DNA of 64,000 bases from Coptis chinensis (GCA_015680905.1 JADFTS010000051.1:62001-126000); one strand, 5' to 3'; counted from the first letter of the stretch, positions 12,255 to 25,249 are shown. Program-made: numbers and translations. Notes: generated by a model from the sequence alone, not told the origin.

Positions 12255-13715
12255 TAAATGCATGAAGAAGATATGTTACAAGCTAACTGCACACGGTTTT
12301 TCTAAAATTCCATTCCAGATAACAAAGAGAACCATAGATACCAAATATTCTAAAACTAAAGCACTATATAATACTAATTCAGACAAAAAGTGTAACGTCC
12401 ACTAACCGATTCCTTACCTAAATCGGTATTTCACACTTGTACGTCATATCGGTCATATAACAATTTTATTTGGAGCAATTGTATATGATAGTTAATATGA
12501 AATCAATATCATGTTGTTCTAGAAGTACAATAAAATAAATATACTAGAGAAAATATTAACACACAAGAAACACACTACCACATTGTAATCCTTTCAACTT
12601 GAGGGAGGGAATTCAGCAAAAGAATGAACAAAACAGAAGGCAAGCATCAACAGACAAAGAGCCATCAAAGATAGTTCTAGGACATTCTTTTGTAATTAAC
12701 TAACTTGTCAGCTAATGACTATATAAAGATGTAATCAAGTTTGTTTTGAGTAATGAGAAAAATATTCTATCATATAGCACTTGTCCAAAATGACGATACG
12801 TACATGCAAAGTTTATACAAGGACAGATACGTAAAGCTATTTTTAATTGGTTCTCGTCTTCTCGACGTAATCTCTAAATGATGAACGTATGATCCAAATA
12901 ATGAACAGAAGATACATGGAACCAAGACATACAATATTGGAATTAAGAGTATGGTACGTGCCGATCTCAACCGATCTCATGGTACAAGAGATAACACATG
13001 TACCTTTGTCAAGTTAAGAGATAATGCATGTATCTTTGTCAAGTTATGGTGATTCATTTTCCATTGCTACAGATGATGTGACAAGTTGTAAACCAAGAAC
13101 TGTTATTTTGTGTTTCTTTTATGCCAACATTTGTCTTTTGTTTCCGTTAATACCATTATACCAACACTTGTCTTATAAACAGTTGGCCAAGTTTCAACAC
13201 ATTCATGAAATCAAAATGGAATGATACGCTTCTTATACCTTTCATAGCCGGGCTCTGTGCAAGAAGAATATTGTCCCACACATTAGACGACCTAACATCA
13301 CATGGCGGAACACGGACCAAGTAACAAAATTGAATTCTACATTATACAACAATTTCCTTAATTAGCATGGAGAGTTAATTTACTGAATGGAATAGGCATC
13401 ATCAGAAAGAATATGAAGAGATCTATGACTACATGCTTGTGTCTTCTTGCGTGCGCCCAACCGAGAAAGAGAATGCGGTGAAGCATAGGCATTTCTCTTT
13501 ACTCCAAAACCCAAAAAATGTAAGCCTCTAGAAAGGCTGGCTGGGATAGCACAGGCCTCGGTACTTGTATGTTCTACTAATCGTACAAAAATCACAACAA
13601 AGCCTGCAATCTTGAAAGATGGAGACAGCTCAAGTATTTGGAATCATCTTCTCGGAATCCCCGAAAAAAATATACTACTGCCTTAAAAACAAACAGGCTG
13701 CTCTCATTTTTCACA
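12255..13715. other. Intergenic between HMR-like fragment and CAX
   Basis: No exon supported. The sequence around 12600-12780, with a TATAAAG motif and a run resembling a promoter, could be LTR debris, but no second copy or coding part is present to prove it. An open minus-strand frame at 13380-13595 has no recognisable domain; part of it may be CAX 3' UTR. Confidence 0.35.
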
Positions 13716-16700
13716 TCAATCATCACCTGCACAGGACATCATATTAATACATCAATTACCATAGTCAGTTGCTGCTGTTCATGATTTTCCTTTTCAGCAT
13801 GAGAACTAGTTTCTTTTCGGTGAAAATGTTTGCCCTAAATAAAAGCAATTGCATAATATAGCAGGTATTAATAAATTATGTAAATATAAAAGAGTAATAC
13901 CATAACCTGAACTTACACCCTGCCTTGCACATGCAGGGCAAGGTGGTGAGGGAAATCAGTGATCCCTCAAGCATCTCCTAAATTTAAATAAGTTGAACTA
14001 TCATACTACCCAATCATCCATACAATACAGTCCAGCTTCCCATCACTGGAAATTATTCACCATAGTGACAGAAGCTGGGTAAGGAAATCAAAGCAAATTA
14101 TGTGCCTGAATATGGTATCTCTATAATTTGGAAAACCACATGCTTGTGAGAAATGTCAAGAATCAGCAAGAAATAGATCTATGTGGTAAATCAATAATAA
14201 AAGGAGTAATGTACATCTCACAAATCTACCTAACTTACTTTTTGGAGGGTCAATGTGGACAAAGAAACTGGCTGCAACTATGAGATAGCATAGAATAAGC
14301 ATTAGCCCTTTAAAATAATTTGCAGTACCTTCCTGCAAAGCACAAGGAACAATAATGAATCACATAAATTACAACTGTCTATGCCCAACAATTTCCATGC
14401 AAAGTTTTCATACTTGGTTTGCAACTTGATGGCAAGTATCAAGTCTTAAAAGTTAAAACAACTGTGAAAAAATAAGGACCAGTTTATATGGTGCAACCCT
14501 TGGTAAATCACAAGTGGTGAAAAGGTCATAGTTAGCCAGCTAGGTCCCTCCCTTTCTGTGGTATAAACTCTCCTATCAATAATAAATATTGAAGACTAAA
14601 AATAAGAAGTTCATCTAGGAAGAACAAATGGAACAGCAAAACCAAGTAACCAACAATCATTCCTAATAGTAAAAGCTTTTCAACAATACACGAGATGAAT
14701 ACATGTTGCAAAGGTGAATTTGCAAAGTACGATAGTGTTCCCAAACAAACGAACAACATTAACAGACTTACATAAAAACATGAGGAACAACTGTTGGTTT
14801 AAAAAAGTACATGTTGCAAAGGTGAATTTGCAAAGTACGATAGTGTTCCCAAACAAATGAACAACATTAACAAACTTGCATAAAAACATGCAGAACAACT
14901 GTTGGTTTAAAAAAGTACGTGATGGTTTCATAGAAACAATAGAAATTGAAAGAGATACTTGACATACCTGCAGCATAAATGCCACAACCAGGACTGTAAT
15001 AAAGAGTGTAGCAGTCTCAAAAAGTTGAAAATTCAAATCCATTGGTTTTCCCATAAACCAACCAACAACGACACAGAAGGGAATCTGCAATTAACAAACA
15101 AAGGTGTTCAAAAGTGACAAAGGCAGCAACAAAATTAATCATAGCATACATGCAACATATTGCTTTTAACTTCTGCAGAATAACAAATATGTAGAGGACC
15201 ACATTACATTTGAGTACTATAAGTACAGCACAAAAGGAAAGAACAAGTGGAAACAAAATGAGGACTTTGTTATGCTTATTTGGTAGCTGTTATCATTGCT
15301 AGAACTACCAGGAAGAAAAGCTTATCAGAGAGTTACCACAAACATCGATATCTGTGTGGAAGAACCAATTGCGACTCCCAAAGTAATGTCCTGTGAAGTC
15401 AATCGTTAAGACAAAAGAAAACATAATGAAAATAAGAAAATTTATTTCCAGTCACTTACAAGCTTGTCCTTCATGGCAAACATGATTGCACTTGCATGTT
15501 CTGCAGCATTTCCAACAATTGGAAGTAGAATGACACTGATAAAAGCCACTGGCATGTTCCATGAGTCAGATGCACCCTGAAAAGCAATCAGGCAGCAGGA
15601 ATAAAGGACCAGAATTTCAGCATCTACTAATCCAACAATTGATTAACATAGTCTGCAATATCAATATGGAAAAAGACCGAGCAAATCAAGGAACACCTTC
15701 TGACAACTGACAAGTATCACATATGCAATGACAAACAACCATAAGTTGTTACAGCTTCTAAAACCTTTTTTTTTAATCAATAAAACTCAATTCCATTCAT
15801 TTAAATTCAAAATTTTACATAATACAAAGTTACATGCAGTGATCTTAGGTAGCAAAAAGCTACTCAATCCTACCACCCATTCCCCTAACCGACAAGAGTG
15901 TCCCAATTACAAATAAAAACTATATAAGCCACTAGCCCCAATTGAACAAGACTTCTTTGACCTTTTCCACAATTTTGTGTATTTCTTTCTCCTTGTGCTC
16001 AAAGATCCTCAAGTTTCTCACCTTCCATAAAATTAATATCGCACTAGGAATATGATCTGCTAGCCACTTCAACTTGGTAGAGAAAAGAGCCCACGATCAA
16101 ATCCTTCACCAAGGCTTCTCTAACATTTAATGGCGGAGCCAAACATTTATGGAACGAGAACAACAAAGTATTCCAAACATCATTTGCAAGTGGACAATTG
16201 ACAAGAATATGACCAACACTTTCCTCCTCCCCTTTGCAAAGCGAACAAAGATTCAGAAGATTATACCTTTTCAACTAAGATTATCAACTGTTTTAATCCT
16301 TCCCAAGTAAGCAAGCCAACATATGAAGGCGACTTTGAATGGGAGTTCTTTCTAATTTTTTTATAAGGAAATCAAAGACCCTACCTCTTCGTGGCATCAA
16401 GATTTTGCAAAGTAAACTCATTGGCCAATACCAAGTAAAAGGATTTCAAGGTAACCCCTCTTTCTGATCCCAAATCCACTTCCTTGAGTCCATCTCTCCA
16501 AATCTATTCCTTGTAAGGTAAATAGATTCTAAAAAAAATCGAAGTTTTCCATTTTTCAATCATAAAGATCTAGTCTATGAGTCACATTGCACCCCACTCA
16601 TTCAATACTCCTCTCCAAACAATCTGATATAAATGCTTCCTCTACACACAAAGTCATAAGTGAGGATTCCCCCACCCAAACATCCTCCTAAAATGAAATG

Positions 16701-19477
16701 GTCGCACCGGTTCCGGGTAGGAAAGTCGCTCCTCTTTTTAACTTGTCACAACCACTAGTGAAACTCCTCCAAAGAGTCCTACCAAATGAATCTCTCGGTT
16801 CCTTCAAATCCAACTTACTCTCCCCATTTCCATACTTTTCCATTACCACTCTCCACCATAAATGTTTCTCCTCCTCACCATATCTCCAAATCCATTTAGC
16901 TAGTAGAGCTTTGTTCATAAGCAAGATATCTTTCCAACCCAATCCTCCTTTCTTCCTTTGCTAGGCAAAGCCTTTCCCAATTACCCATGTGCATCTTAGT
17001 CTTCCCTTTCTCCAACCCCCATTTCAATCTTCTAGATAGTTGCAACAATTGCTTAGAGACAAATTGGAAACAAATACAGATAGTAATTTGGGATTATCGA
17101 TAGAGTAGAGTTCATCAAGGTGCACCTCCGCCCTATAGAAAGGACACGTATAAAGAGAAATATGTGTTCGAAACACTTTTTGTGTTTTGCTTTCTTTTTT
17201 CCTCTCCTCAAAAAATAGTAGTCGTATATCAAAGTCGGCTCCTAACAAATAAAAATATGCAAATATGACTGTGACAATAATTAATTAATTGATTACCAAG
17301 TGAAAAACATTATAACTTCAAGCAGGAACCAATCCAATTTTTAAAGGTCAAAACTGCATAATCAAAATTATGAATAATTGCACTACTTTATTGAAAAGTG
17401 TATCTTAAACTATTTCCTGATCACATTTTCACCAATTCCAACCTCCCTATGGTCCAAATTTTAATTCAAAAATTAAAACCAACTGAGTTAATACTTCTAG
17501 ACAGTTTTGAACCCAATATCTGAAGACATTAATCAAAACAAAAAAATAAATGAAAATGAAAAAATAAAAAAAAAAAGAGACAAAAGAGTAGTTAAAATCT
17601 TAAAAGTAGACTTGGAAGAATTAGGAGACACAAAGACAGTAGGAGCCCCTTAGGGCAAGGCCAGGCCACAGTAAAACAGGAAAACACTTTCTATTACGGC
17701 TTCCAGATATGACCATTAAAAAAGGTAACTAGTATATTACTATATTATATATTACCTGTATTGCATCCACCAGGTATCCAGAAATAACAGAAATCCAAAG
17801 CGTCAAAACTGCAAGCCATCCAATTGCTTCCCACTGAGTAATCTCAGGAATCTCTTCTTCATCAGAGTCTTCTTCTTTATGGTCCCCATCCTACAATAGT
17901 TAGAAAATGTAAACAAATTTATTGCTTCCTTCCATGTATTGCCTCCATTCAAATGCCTCTAATATAAGAATAACATACAAAATGAAAAAGAAATCTGAAA
18001 AATACTCCCGATAATTACCGAGTTACTACTGGTACCATCATTCTTTAGCCAAAGAAAGTTCATATATATGTTATAAAGATTCTGTTGACATTTAAAGTGA
18101 AACTCACCTCTTCAACAGGCGCAGGTCTATAAAGATTCGGTTGACTTTTCAATTGGAAATAAAGGTAGCTTGCATATGCCACTAGCATAATACAGCTGCT
18201 AAATCTTGAAAGAGACAACTCCGATTTCCCGAAATGCACCTCTGAGTGTGTGAAGTGAAGCACAGCTGGAAACATCAAACCCATGACAGCCATCAAGAGC
18301 AATCCTGAATTTACCACAGCAGCTGCCTGTCGGGAAGAAAATTCCACTTCAATTGCAATGTACTACATCATGTTGTTACATATGTGAAGGAACTCATTCA
18401 ACTAGGAATTTTTTTGTTTGAAAGAATTACATCATAAGCGATGATTATGTACCTTATCAAATACTTGAACTTTGTTACGATGAACAATTCCACCAGTGAA
18501 GAAGGCACATCCAAGAACCAATAGCATATTCGACAGGATGGAACCTAGCAATGATTGTTGGATTACTCTTATCATGCCGTGCTTCAGAGCATAGAGTGAA
18601 ATTATCATTTCCGTTGCATTCCCAAATGTAGCATTTAAAAGACCACCAACTGCAAAACCAACCATCAATTAAACCGATAATGAGAAAAGATCGTGGCAAT
18701 TAACAAGATGTTGGCAGCATCTTGATAAAATAAAGCAAGGATACGGATGAAGAACATGTACAAGCACTATGTGATACAGAAGTGAGACTTTACTGCTGAT
18801 CCAACCAATTAAAATTAGTGGGTATCCTCATGAGTGTCCACTTTTTACAAGTAGTAGAATGTTCCGGAGGAAGAAGGATGCAAAAAAGTACCTGTAGGTC
18901 CTGTATAAAATGCGAGCTGCCTATAAGGGGGAAAAAATGGAAATGAATATATGTCAATTAGATTGTGCAAAACAGAAACAAATAGAAGTGAAAAAGCAAC
19001 AAAAATGTGAGACTTACTCTGTTGCATAACCAAGACGTTCGGCTAAAGGGGTGATGCCTAACAAACTGAAGAAAAAGACCCATCCCTGAGAAATAAAGAA
19101 GTAACTAGTAAGGACCGACAACAAGTAGTCTTTTGCCATAGAGGCTTGCTCGGAGAAGATTAAAAAAAAAAAAAATGGTTGGAACTGGTTAAAATGAAAA
19201 GGCTTACATGCTTTCCGGTAATATAATGGAGCACGATGGCAAGGGGACCAAAAGGTAACAAGACGTTAATCTTGGCTTTGAACAAAACAATGTATAGACT
19301 CATGAAGGCTCGGTTGCGTAATCTCTTAGGGGAGAACGGGTAGGGAACATCTACATGAGAGCTGGTGTCAAAAGTGTGAATTTTGCGCAAACCGAAAGGG
19401 CTGTCTGATCTGAGAGGAGTCTCATCTTCGGTGGCGGTGGTGGGGGCAAAATCTACCTTGTCTTCTATAGGTACCAT
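13716..19477 (-). CDS. CAX: Vacuolar cation/proton exchanger
   Basis: An intact 436-residue Ca2+/H+ (or Mn2+) antiporter of the tonoplast, close to the 440 residues usual for plant CAX. Eleven coding exons: 19208-19477 (ATG 19477, directly behind a splice acceptor, so a 5'-UTR intron is likely), 19018-19085, 18892-18920 (29 nt), 18453-18649, 18108-18326, 17756-17890, 15460-15576, 15337-15390, 14968-15084, 14239-14332 and 13716-13726. Both signature alpha repeats are present: [16 protein letters not shown] in exon 4 and [17 protein letters not shown] in exon 7, with the acidic loop EEDSDEEE (exon 6) between the two halves. The hydrophilic N-terminus precedes [16 protein letters not shown]. The protein ends HIDPPKSDD. 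All phases close, with no stops. The 2.2-kb intron 6 contains a LINE relic. I cannot decide between the type IA (CAX1/3) and type IB (CAX2/5) groups with certainty; the sequence feels closer to IB. Confidence 0.93.
14701..14917. repeat. 108-bp tandem duplication in CAX intron 9
   Basis: Two head-to-tail copies (14701-14808 and 14809-14917) start with ACATGTTGCAAAGGTGAATT. They differ at only a handful of positions, so the duplication is recent. It lies wholly within the intron between coding exons 9 and 10. Confidence 0.85.
15762..17050 (-). mobile_element. 5'-truncated LINE relic in CAX intron 6
   Basis: A poly(T) at about 15767-15776 is the A-tail of a minus-strand LINE. Upstream, in broken frames, are characteristic L1-type pieces: [19 protein letters not shown] (16880-16942) and the zinc-knuckle region [18 protein letters not shown] (CxxC..H..C, about 16180-16240). 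This is the stretch between reverse transcriptase and RNase H. Several frameshifts and stops show it is old. It sits on the same strand as CAX. Confidence 0.75.
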
Positions 19478-19483
19478 CTGCAA

Positions 19484-20872
19484 TGAGCATCTTATATAAT
19501 AAGTTATATTTTGTTGTCGTATTTAATCACTGGTACAGTTATATAAAACTTTCCTCTTTTTTTGGTAATAATCAGTTAATAAAAAAAAACTAACAGTTAC
19601 AGTTGGAGCAGAGCAGGGAAAGAAATGAAATCTTTGGTAATTGATTGATTTTGAATGAACAACAGTTACAAAGGCATGAGAATGGGATCCGAAACAGTTT
19701 GAAGAAAATTGGGTATTAAGTTAGATCTGGCACTTATTATTCATAAATAATGGTCTAGTGACTGACCTGAAATTGCCCGCTCTTCTCCGGATTGGAGAAA
19801 TGATGGTGATTCCAAAAAGGAAAGAGCCAAAGGCGGCCAGACCAATAATAATAATAATAAATATATTGTTGCCGGCAATGGGATTAATATCTCTCTCTCT
19901 CTCTTAAAACAAAAAAACAAAAATAAAAAATATGGGCTACCACTCTGTTTTAATCAATTCTTCAATCTGGCAGAGAGAGAGAGAGAGAGGGAGGGAGGGA
20001 GGGGAAAACAGATTGATAATAATTAGAGATAGAGGAGTTGACGAGGGAAGGAAGTTTCTTCGAAATAGCAAAAGCGCCTTTTTCTCTTCTTTCTTTTGTA
20101 AATTTGTTATTACTCATCTTCCTTCGTGTCTGTGATTCATAGTAAGGACCAAAATATCGCTGATATATAATATATATTAGTATTTTGGTACACCGATATC
20201 GATTTCATTTTCTTAACTAAAAAAATTACACCACACCACATGCCACATGCCAAGTGGTTGGACCCTCATCAATCAAACGCCGTGGTGGTCCATATACTCA
20301 GTGTCTCAGCGATCCACAGCAGCCCACACGCCAATTTGCTTCACTTAACCAATAACTCTCACCCAATACCCAATGAGCTCATGCCCCATTCTATTGCCTA
20401 AAGCCCTCATCTACTTCCTTATATATTCAGATCACAGGGACCACATTCACAACTTACATTCACTACACCACGCGACTCAGCCAAAGTCTAAGCTGCATAA
20501 TTCAAATGTGGGTTTCGAACCACACATTGGCCAACGACTTCTTCAGCCCCGATGTCACCAATTTGAAGTTGCTATTGCTTTAAAATTTTATACCCTTTGC
20601 TTTAGAATTTGAGTTGTTTTCTTTTCCCTTTTTGGTAATGCCCTCTAACATCAATTTTGTAATTGATTTGGCGGAAATATAACAGGTTACATCAATTGTG
20701 AAAAATCAAAAGTTCCTTCATTTTTAGAATACATTCAAAATACGTTACATTATTTGTTAAAAACACCAAAGTCCTAATAGAATATCATACTCAACCAATT
20801 AATCCCATACTTAGTAGAATAGATCATCGTCACAAAAGTTTTTAACCAAACTAAAATAATGGTAAAATTTAC
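19484..20872. other. CAX upstream region and intergenic sequence
   Basis: The region probably holds the CAX 5' leader intron and promoter: CT/GA microsatellites occur at 19891-19905 and 19974-20004. At 20147-20212 is a short truncated relative of the ATATCG-rich hAT MITE seen in full at 41637 (shared motifs GGACCAAAATATCG and ATTTTGGTACACCGATATCG). No gene is seen at 20340-20870. Confidence 0.45.
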
Positions 20873-20879
20873 TTTTCTA

Positions 20880-21055
20880 GTTTTTTTTTTTGCCAACCGG
20901 TGCCTTGGCCCGCTTACACCCACCTCGACTAATCCGGAGGCACTGGTTGGAAATTTAACCGGGTACTGTCTGGCCAGTGGCCTTGAGGGGGGAATCAAAC
21001 TAGTGACCAATGAGGAGCAAATCCCAGGGCCGGACCAGTTGTCCTACCCCCTCAA
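20880..21055 (-). mobile_element. SINE-like retroposon
   Basis: Read on the minus strand, a unit of about 175 bp starts TGAGGGGGTAGGACAACTGG, an A-box-like region, then has GTTTGATTCC (20991-21000), which fits a Pol III B box. It ends GGCACCGGTTGGC followed by a 12-base A-run (20880-20891 on plus as T). The layout and box spacing fit a tRNA-derived SINE. No clean target-site duplication was found. Confidence 0.6.
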
Positions 21056-21349
21056 GGTAAGAGTTTCAAATCATTAGTATGTCCATCGTTACATGAAAGT
21101 TTCTTGTACGGTTGGATTGTCAGGAGTCCACTTCATTTGGGTCCTGTTACAAATGTATAAAGAAGTGTGGAATTAGACAAATCCATTACTACAACAATCA
21201 AAAGTAACTAGGCACAAAAGAACGAAACTTCGCACATGTATTTATATATACTGTACATATTCTATGTTAGTTTCTAGAACCATTCTAACTGAATTTGTTA
21301 CACTTTTGACTAAGTCTTCTTTGTTGATGTGTCTTCTTGGTTAATACTC

Positions 21350-23735
21350 CCTTCAAGCTGAAGGGAGTAGCACGAGCTGTGAGCTTGGAACTCATCATAT
21401 TGAAGTGTGTGATGAAAACAATCCTTTTGCGAAAACATCGGCAAGTTGATATTGAGTGCAGAGATACTTTACATCAATGAGTTTACTGAGCACAAGTTCC
21501 CTTATGTAGTGGTACCACTTCAATATGCTTGGTTCTTGCGTGAAAAAGTGGATTGTTTGCAAGAGCTATGGCACTGATGTTGTCACATAGAATGAGAGGA
21601 GGCTTCTGTAAAGGAGTTCTCATATCTTTTAGTAGTTGACAAATCCATAATATGTCTGCAGCGGTGTGAGCAAGTGCGCGATATTCACTTTCAGTAGATG
21701 ATCGTGCTACTGTTAGTTGCTTATTTGTTGACCATGATATCAAATTGGGACCTATAAAGAAACAAAACCCACTAATAGAGTGTCTGTCCAGGGGGCAACC
21801 AGCCCAGTCGGCGTCACTGAATGCATAAATTGGCATACCCGATTGACTGCAAAGGATAGGTCAGGTCTACTCCAAGTGAGGTATTGTAATGCACCTACAA
21901 TGGATCGGTACTCTGTTGGATTCGACACTGGATCTCCTGTGTGGTTGTCTAGCTTACAGCTTGAAGATATTGGAGAAGAGCATGGCTTTGCGTGTTGCAT
22001 ATTGGATTTTTGTAGAAGATCATAGCAATATTTGGTCTGTGATAAGAATAATCCATTAGTGCTTCTCTGTATTTCAAGACCTAAGAAGAAGGATAGAGAA
22101 CCCAAGTCCTTCATGGCAGATGAGTCACTGAGCTTCTTTATGAGAGTATGATATGATAGAGTGATGGTGAACTTCCAGTAACCAGGCTCTAGGTGCTTGC
22201 TTGTTTAAGCCCATATAAGGACTTGACAAGCTTGCAGATATAAGTGGGCTTCAGTGGATCAATGAATCCTTGTGGTTGCCTCATAAAACACTTACTTTCA
22301 ATGTTCCATGTAAAAAAGCATTGGACACGTCGAGTTGGCTGATATCCCATCCATAATGTACTGCTATAGATAGAAGAAGTCTAATAGTAGTGGCTTTCGC
22401 AACTAGACTAAACGTTTCGTCATAGTCCAGACCACTATTTGATTATAACCTTTGGCCACCAGTTGTGCCTTGTAATTGTCAATTTTGCCATCAACCTTAT
22501 TTTTTTGCCTGAACACCAGGGCCGGCCCTGAGCAGGTGCCATGTGGGCGACCGCACAGGGCCCCCAATATATAAGGCCCAAAAATAAATTTTTAGTGGAA
22601 AAGAATTATTTCACAAATTAAAAGCCCATATCGATAAAAAACCCAAAAAACTGAAAATTTCACAGAAAACAGTCGATTCTCTCATATTCTCTTTTCTCAT
22701 TAATTATGTTCATAAAAAAAGAAAATAACAATAGATATAATAGATGAGGAGATCTTTTCAATGACTAGATCTCTCTCTTCCTAATTAATAAGGTTTTCTT
22801 TTGGAAAATCACTCCAATTAATTGCTTGAGTTGTCCTCAATTACTTCAATACAAAAAGAATTAGTAAAAAAAAAAAACCCCCTCATTCACCTTATGACCA
22901 TCTAGTATCCTCTCATTCTCAATAATTTCTTTCTTTATAATTGTGGATTTGTATTAATTTTTACTTCGATCAATCTCAATTACTTATTCATCTTAATTTT
23001 GATTATTTTTCAAGTAAGTTAGAGATTAAAATCAATTTTTCATTTTCTTAAATATTATTTCAATAACTCAATTTAATTCCAAAGTAATCTAGTCTAATAT
23101 TATTCACCTAACTTGATTTCTTGAAACGACATGATTGTTTTTCTAATGCATTCATAGCTTATAGAATTTTGTTGATTGTTCCCATTACTGTCGCGTATAC
23201 AGAAAGAAGTTTTTTAAAATTAAAACTATTGAAATCATACCTTAGATCGACTATGTCACAAGAAAGTCTAAATGGGCTAGCGTTAATATCTATTGAAAAT
23301 GAATTTTTAAATAAAATTAACTTTGAAAGCTTCATTGATGATTTTGTAACAAAAAATGCGAGAAGAGAAATATTTCGATGATCCAATTTGTGTTGATGGA
23401 ACACTGGAAGAGGGCCACATTTCGCCGTTTGCACAGGGCCATTGAAAACTCAGGGACGGCCCCACTGAACACCTACTTATTTTCAACCAAGTTTTGAGAA
23501 GGAGATGGTGGTACAACTGTACAAGATCCCATGTATGATTCTGCGCAGTAAGGCATTAAACTCCACTGCCATGCATCTCTCCAGTTTTTGTCTTTGATGG
23601 CTTGAGAGAAACTTGTTGGAGTGGATGGCAGGCTTGAAAGAGGCACATGTAGAGTCAAAGGAAAAAGCATGTTTAGAAGTAGTGAAGGCTTTCGGTTTGT
23701 GAATTCTACTTTTTGATCGTGTTTTCATATAAAAG
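21350..23735 (-). mobile_element. Ty1/copia retrotransposon fragment
   Basis: Minus-strand pol remnant, read from high to low coordinates. It shows an RT start (NWRDAM.. and VFRQKNKVDGKIDNYKAQLV, split by a hAT insertion), RT end (MKDLGSLSFFLGLEIQRSTN, YLTWSRPDLSFAVNRV; 21752-22114), then RNase H (YAFSDADWAGCPLDRHSISG, SSTESEYRALAHTAADILWI, KHIEV; 21483-21836). A purine tract (GAAGGGAG, about 21357-21364) may mark the 3' end of the internal region. Frameshifts and stops make it non-functional. Gag, protease and integrase are absent. Confidence 0.85.
22517..23464 (+). mobile_element. hAT element, internally deleted
   Basis: 948 bp inserted in the copia fragment, flanked by the perfect 8-bp duplication CTGAACAC (22509-22516, 23465-23472). 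Termini are CAGGGCCGGCCCTGAG on the left and, as complement, TGGGGCCGTCCCTGAG on the right. The internal plus-strand frame 23121-23381 is the C-terminal dimerisation region of an hAT transposase: ITVAYTERSFLKLKLLKSYL followed by MSQESLNGLALISIE. The DDE catalytic part is missing, so the copy is non-autonomous. Confidence 0.85.
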
Positions 23736-24396
23736 AATGCTTACAAAGATATTCTCAAAAGATATCTACACTTAATAACATGTAATTGATGTGGCAGATC
23801 CACCAAGTTGGAACTATAAGATACTCAAACCCAAAAATGATTGAAAAAATTAAGATTCTATGAACCTAGCTGCATTGAGTTATGTGGCCTTAATTGCTTC
23901 TTATATTGTGGCTGTTTCCACATTTAATCAAACTTAGTGGTACATCTGGGTTTTGCTTTTGATATATTTGGGTTTTCAGCACAAGAAGCAGTTGAACTCT
24001 TGAAGCAGATAGTGCAGAAGGTAATGAACCACAATGTAATAATGTCAGTTGGCTCCAATGAGTATGTATTTAAGAGAATAGGAATTGATAATAAAAAAGA
24101 GCTAGTTATGCAACTTGTCGGACTTATCCCCTTCTATCTTTGTGTAATTTTTCTTTTAAAATTCAATATGTAAAAGAAAATTAATAAAAAAAATGATTAC
24201 AATACGTTGATGGAAAACATGAAGTATTTCACGATTTCAACCATTTCAAAGTAGGTACTAACAAATAAAATAAATTTTGACGGGCTTAACAAGAATTGTG
24301 CATAGTTCAACTTATTGCACTAGATAAATAATGTGCGGTAAGTTGGAATCTCTGTCTGGGCTTTGTGAAGATGATCATATTTGAAGAGCTCTCTCT

Positions 24397-25165
24397 CAGG
24401 GGCGGCTCAAGGCAATCGGGGGCCCTAAGCAAAGTTCCAATAAAATTGTTACATTTTATAGATTGATATGATTTGTTTATGTTATTTCATATGAATGCAA
24501 ACGCTTAGTTTATTTAACAAAAAATTTAAAAGATAACAATTATTGTGAAATTGATCATAACATTTTCTTTTTTTCTTTCTTGAATAGTCTCTCCCCACAA
24601 ACATTTTTTTTTATAACAAAAAATTTAGAAGATAACAATTTTGAAAATAGGCTAAAAAAATGTGTGGGAAAGTGAAAAGGTTAAAAAAATTGAAAATTTG
24701 AATTGAAATCTCAAAGTTTCTATAGTCTATAATATAATCACTATCACGAATTGAGAGTGACGCCAGTTAGAATAGAGAAATGGAATTTTTAGGAGCCTTG
24801 ATAAGAGATGGTTGAGCGAGTCAGTAATAGTCCTGGTCATTTAGCAAATTTTGTGGCAGATTTAGGGATTGAGAAGTTGTGGCAATTTGTTGGGGATGCA
24901 CGTGTTGTTTTGGAAAGGAAATCTAATCAATCTCGATCAACATCATCATCAGCTACATCTCAATTGGATCTCGCTATCTCAACAGCTAAATTGAAAGAGA
25001 AAAAATTGAAGTCGTTTTATGAGGGTACTGGTATGGGTATCGTTAGTCTGGGCGTTCTTATTTTGTTTGTCACCTGGTTTACAGGGGCGGCTCAAGATAA
25101 TCGGGGGCCCTAAGCAAAGTTCGAATAGGGAATCTTCTATGATTAATATATACTAATAAAAATTG

Positions 25166-25249
<84 letters not shown>

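Noticed and set aside
12600-12790. Possible solo LTR
   Set aside because: The sequence has an LTR-like feel (TATA motif, TAATGAGAAAAATATTC end) but no TG/CA ends with a 5-bp duplication could be fixed and no second copy is present.
13380-13595. 71-codon minus frame near the CAX 3' end
   Set aside because: No recognisable domain, no splice signals joining it to CAX or the HMR-like fragment.
16698-16964. Plus-strand frame in CAX intron
   Set aside because: Antisense shadow of the LINE reading on the minus strand.
25166-25246. CRISPR-like or satellite array
   Set aside because: It is a plain (TA)n microsatellite within a transposon.
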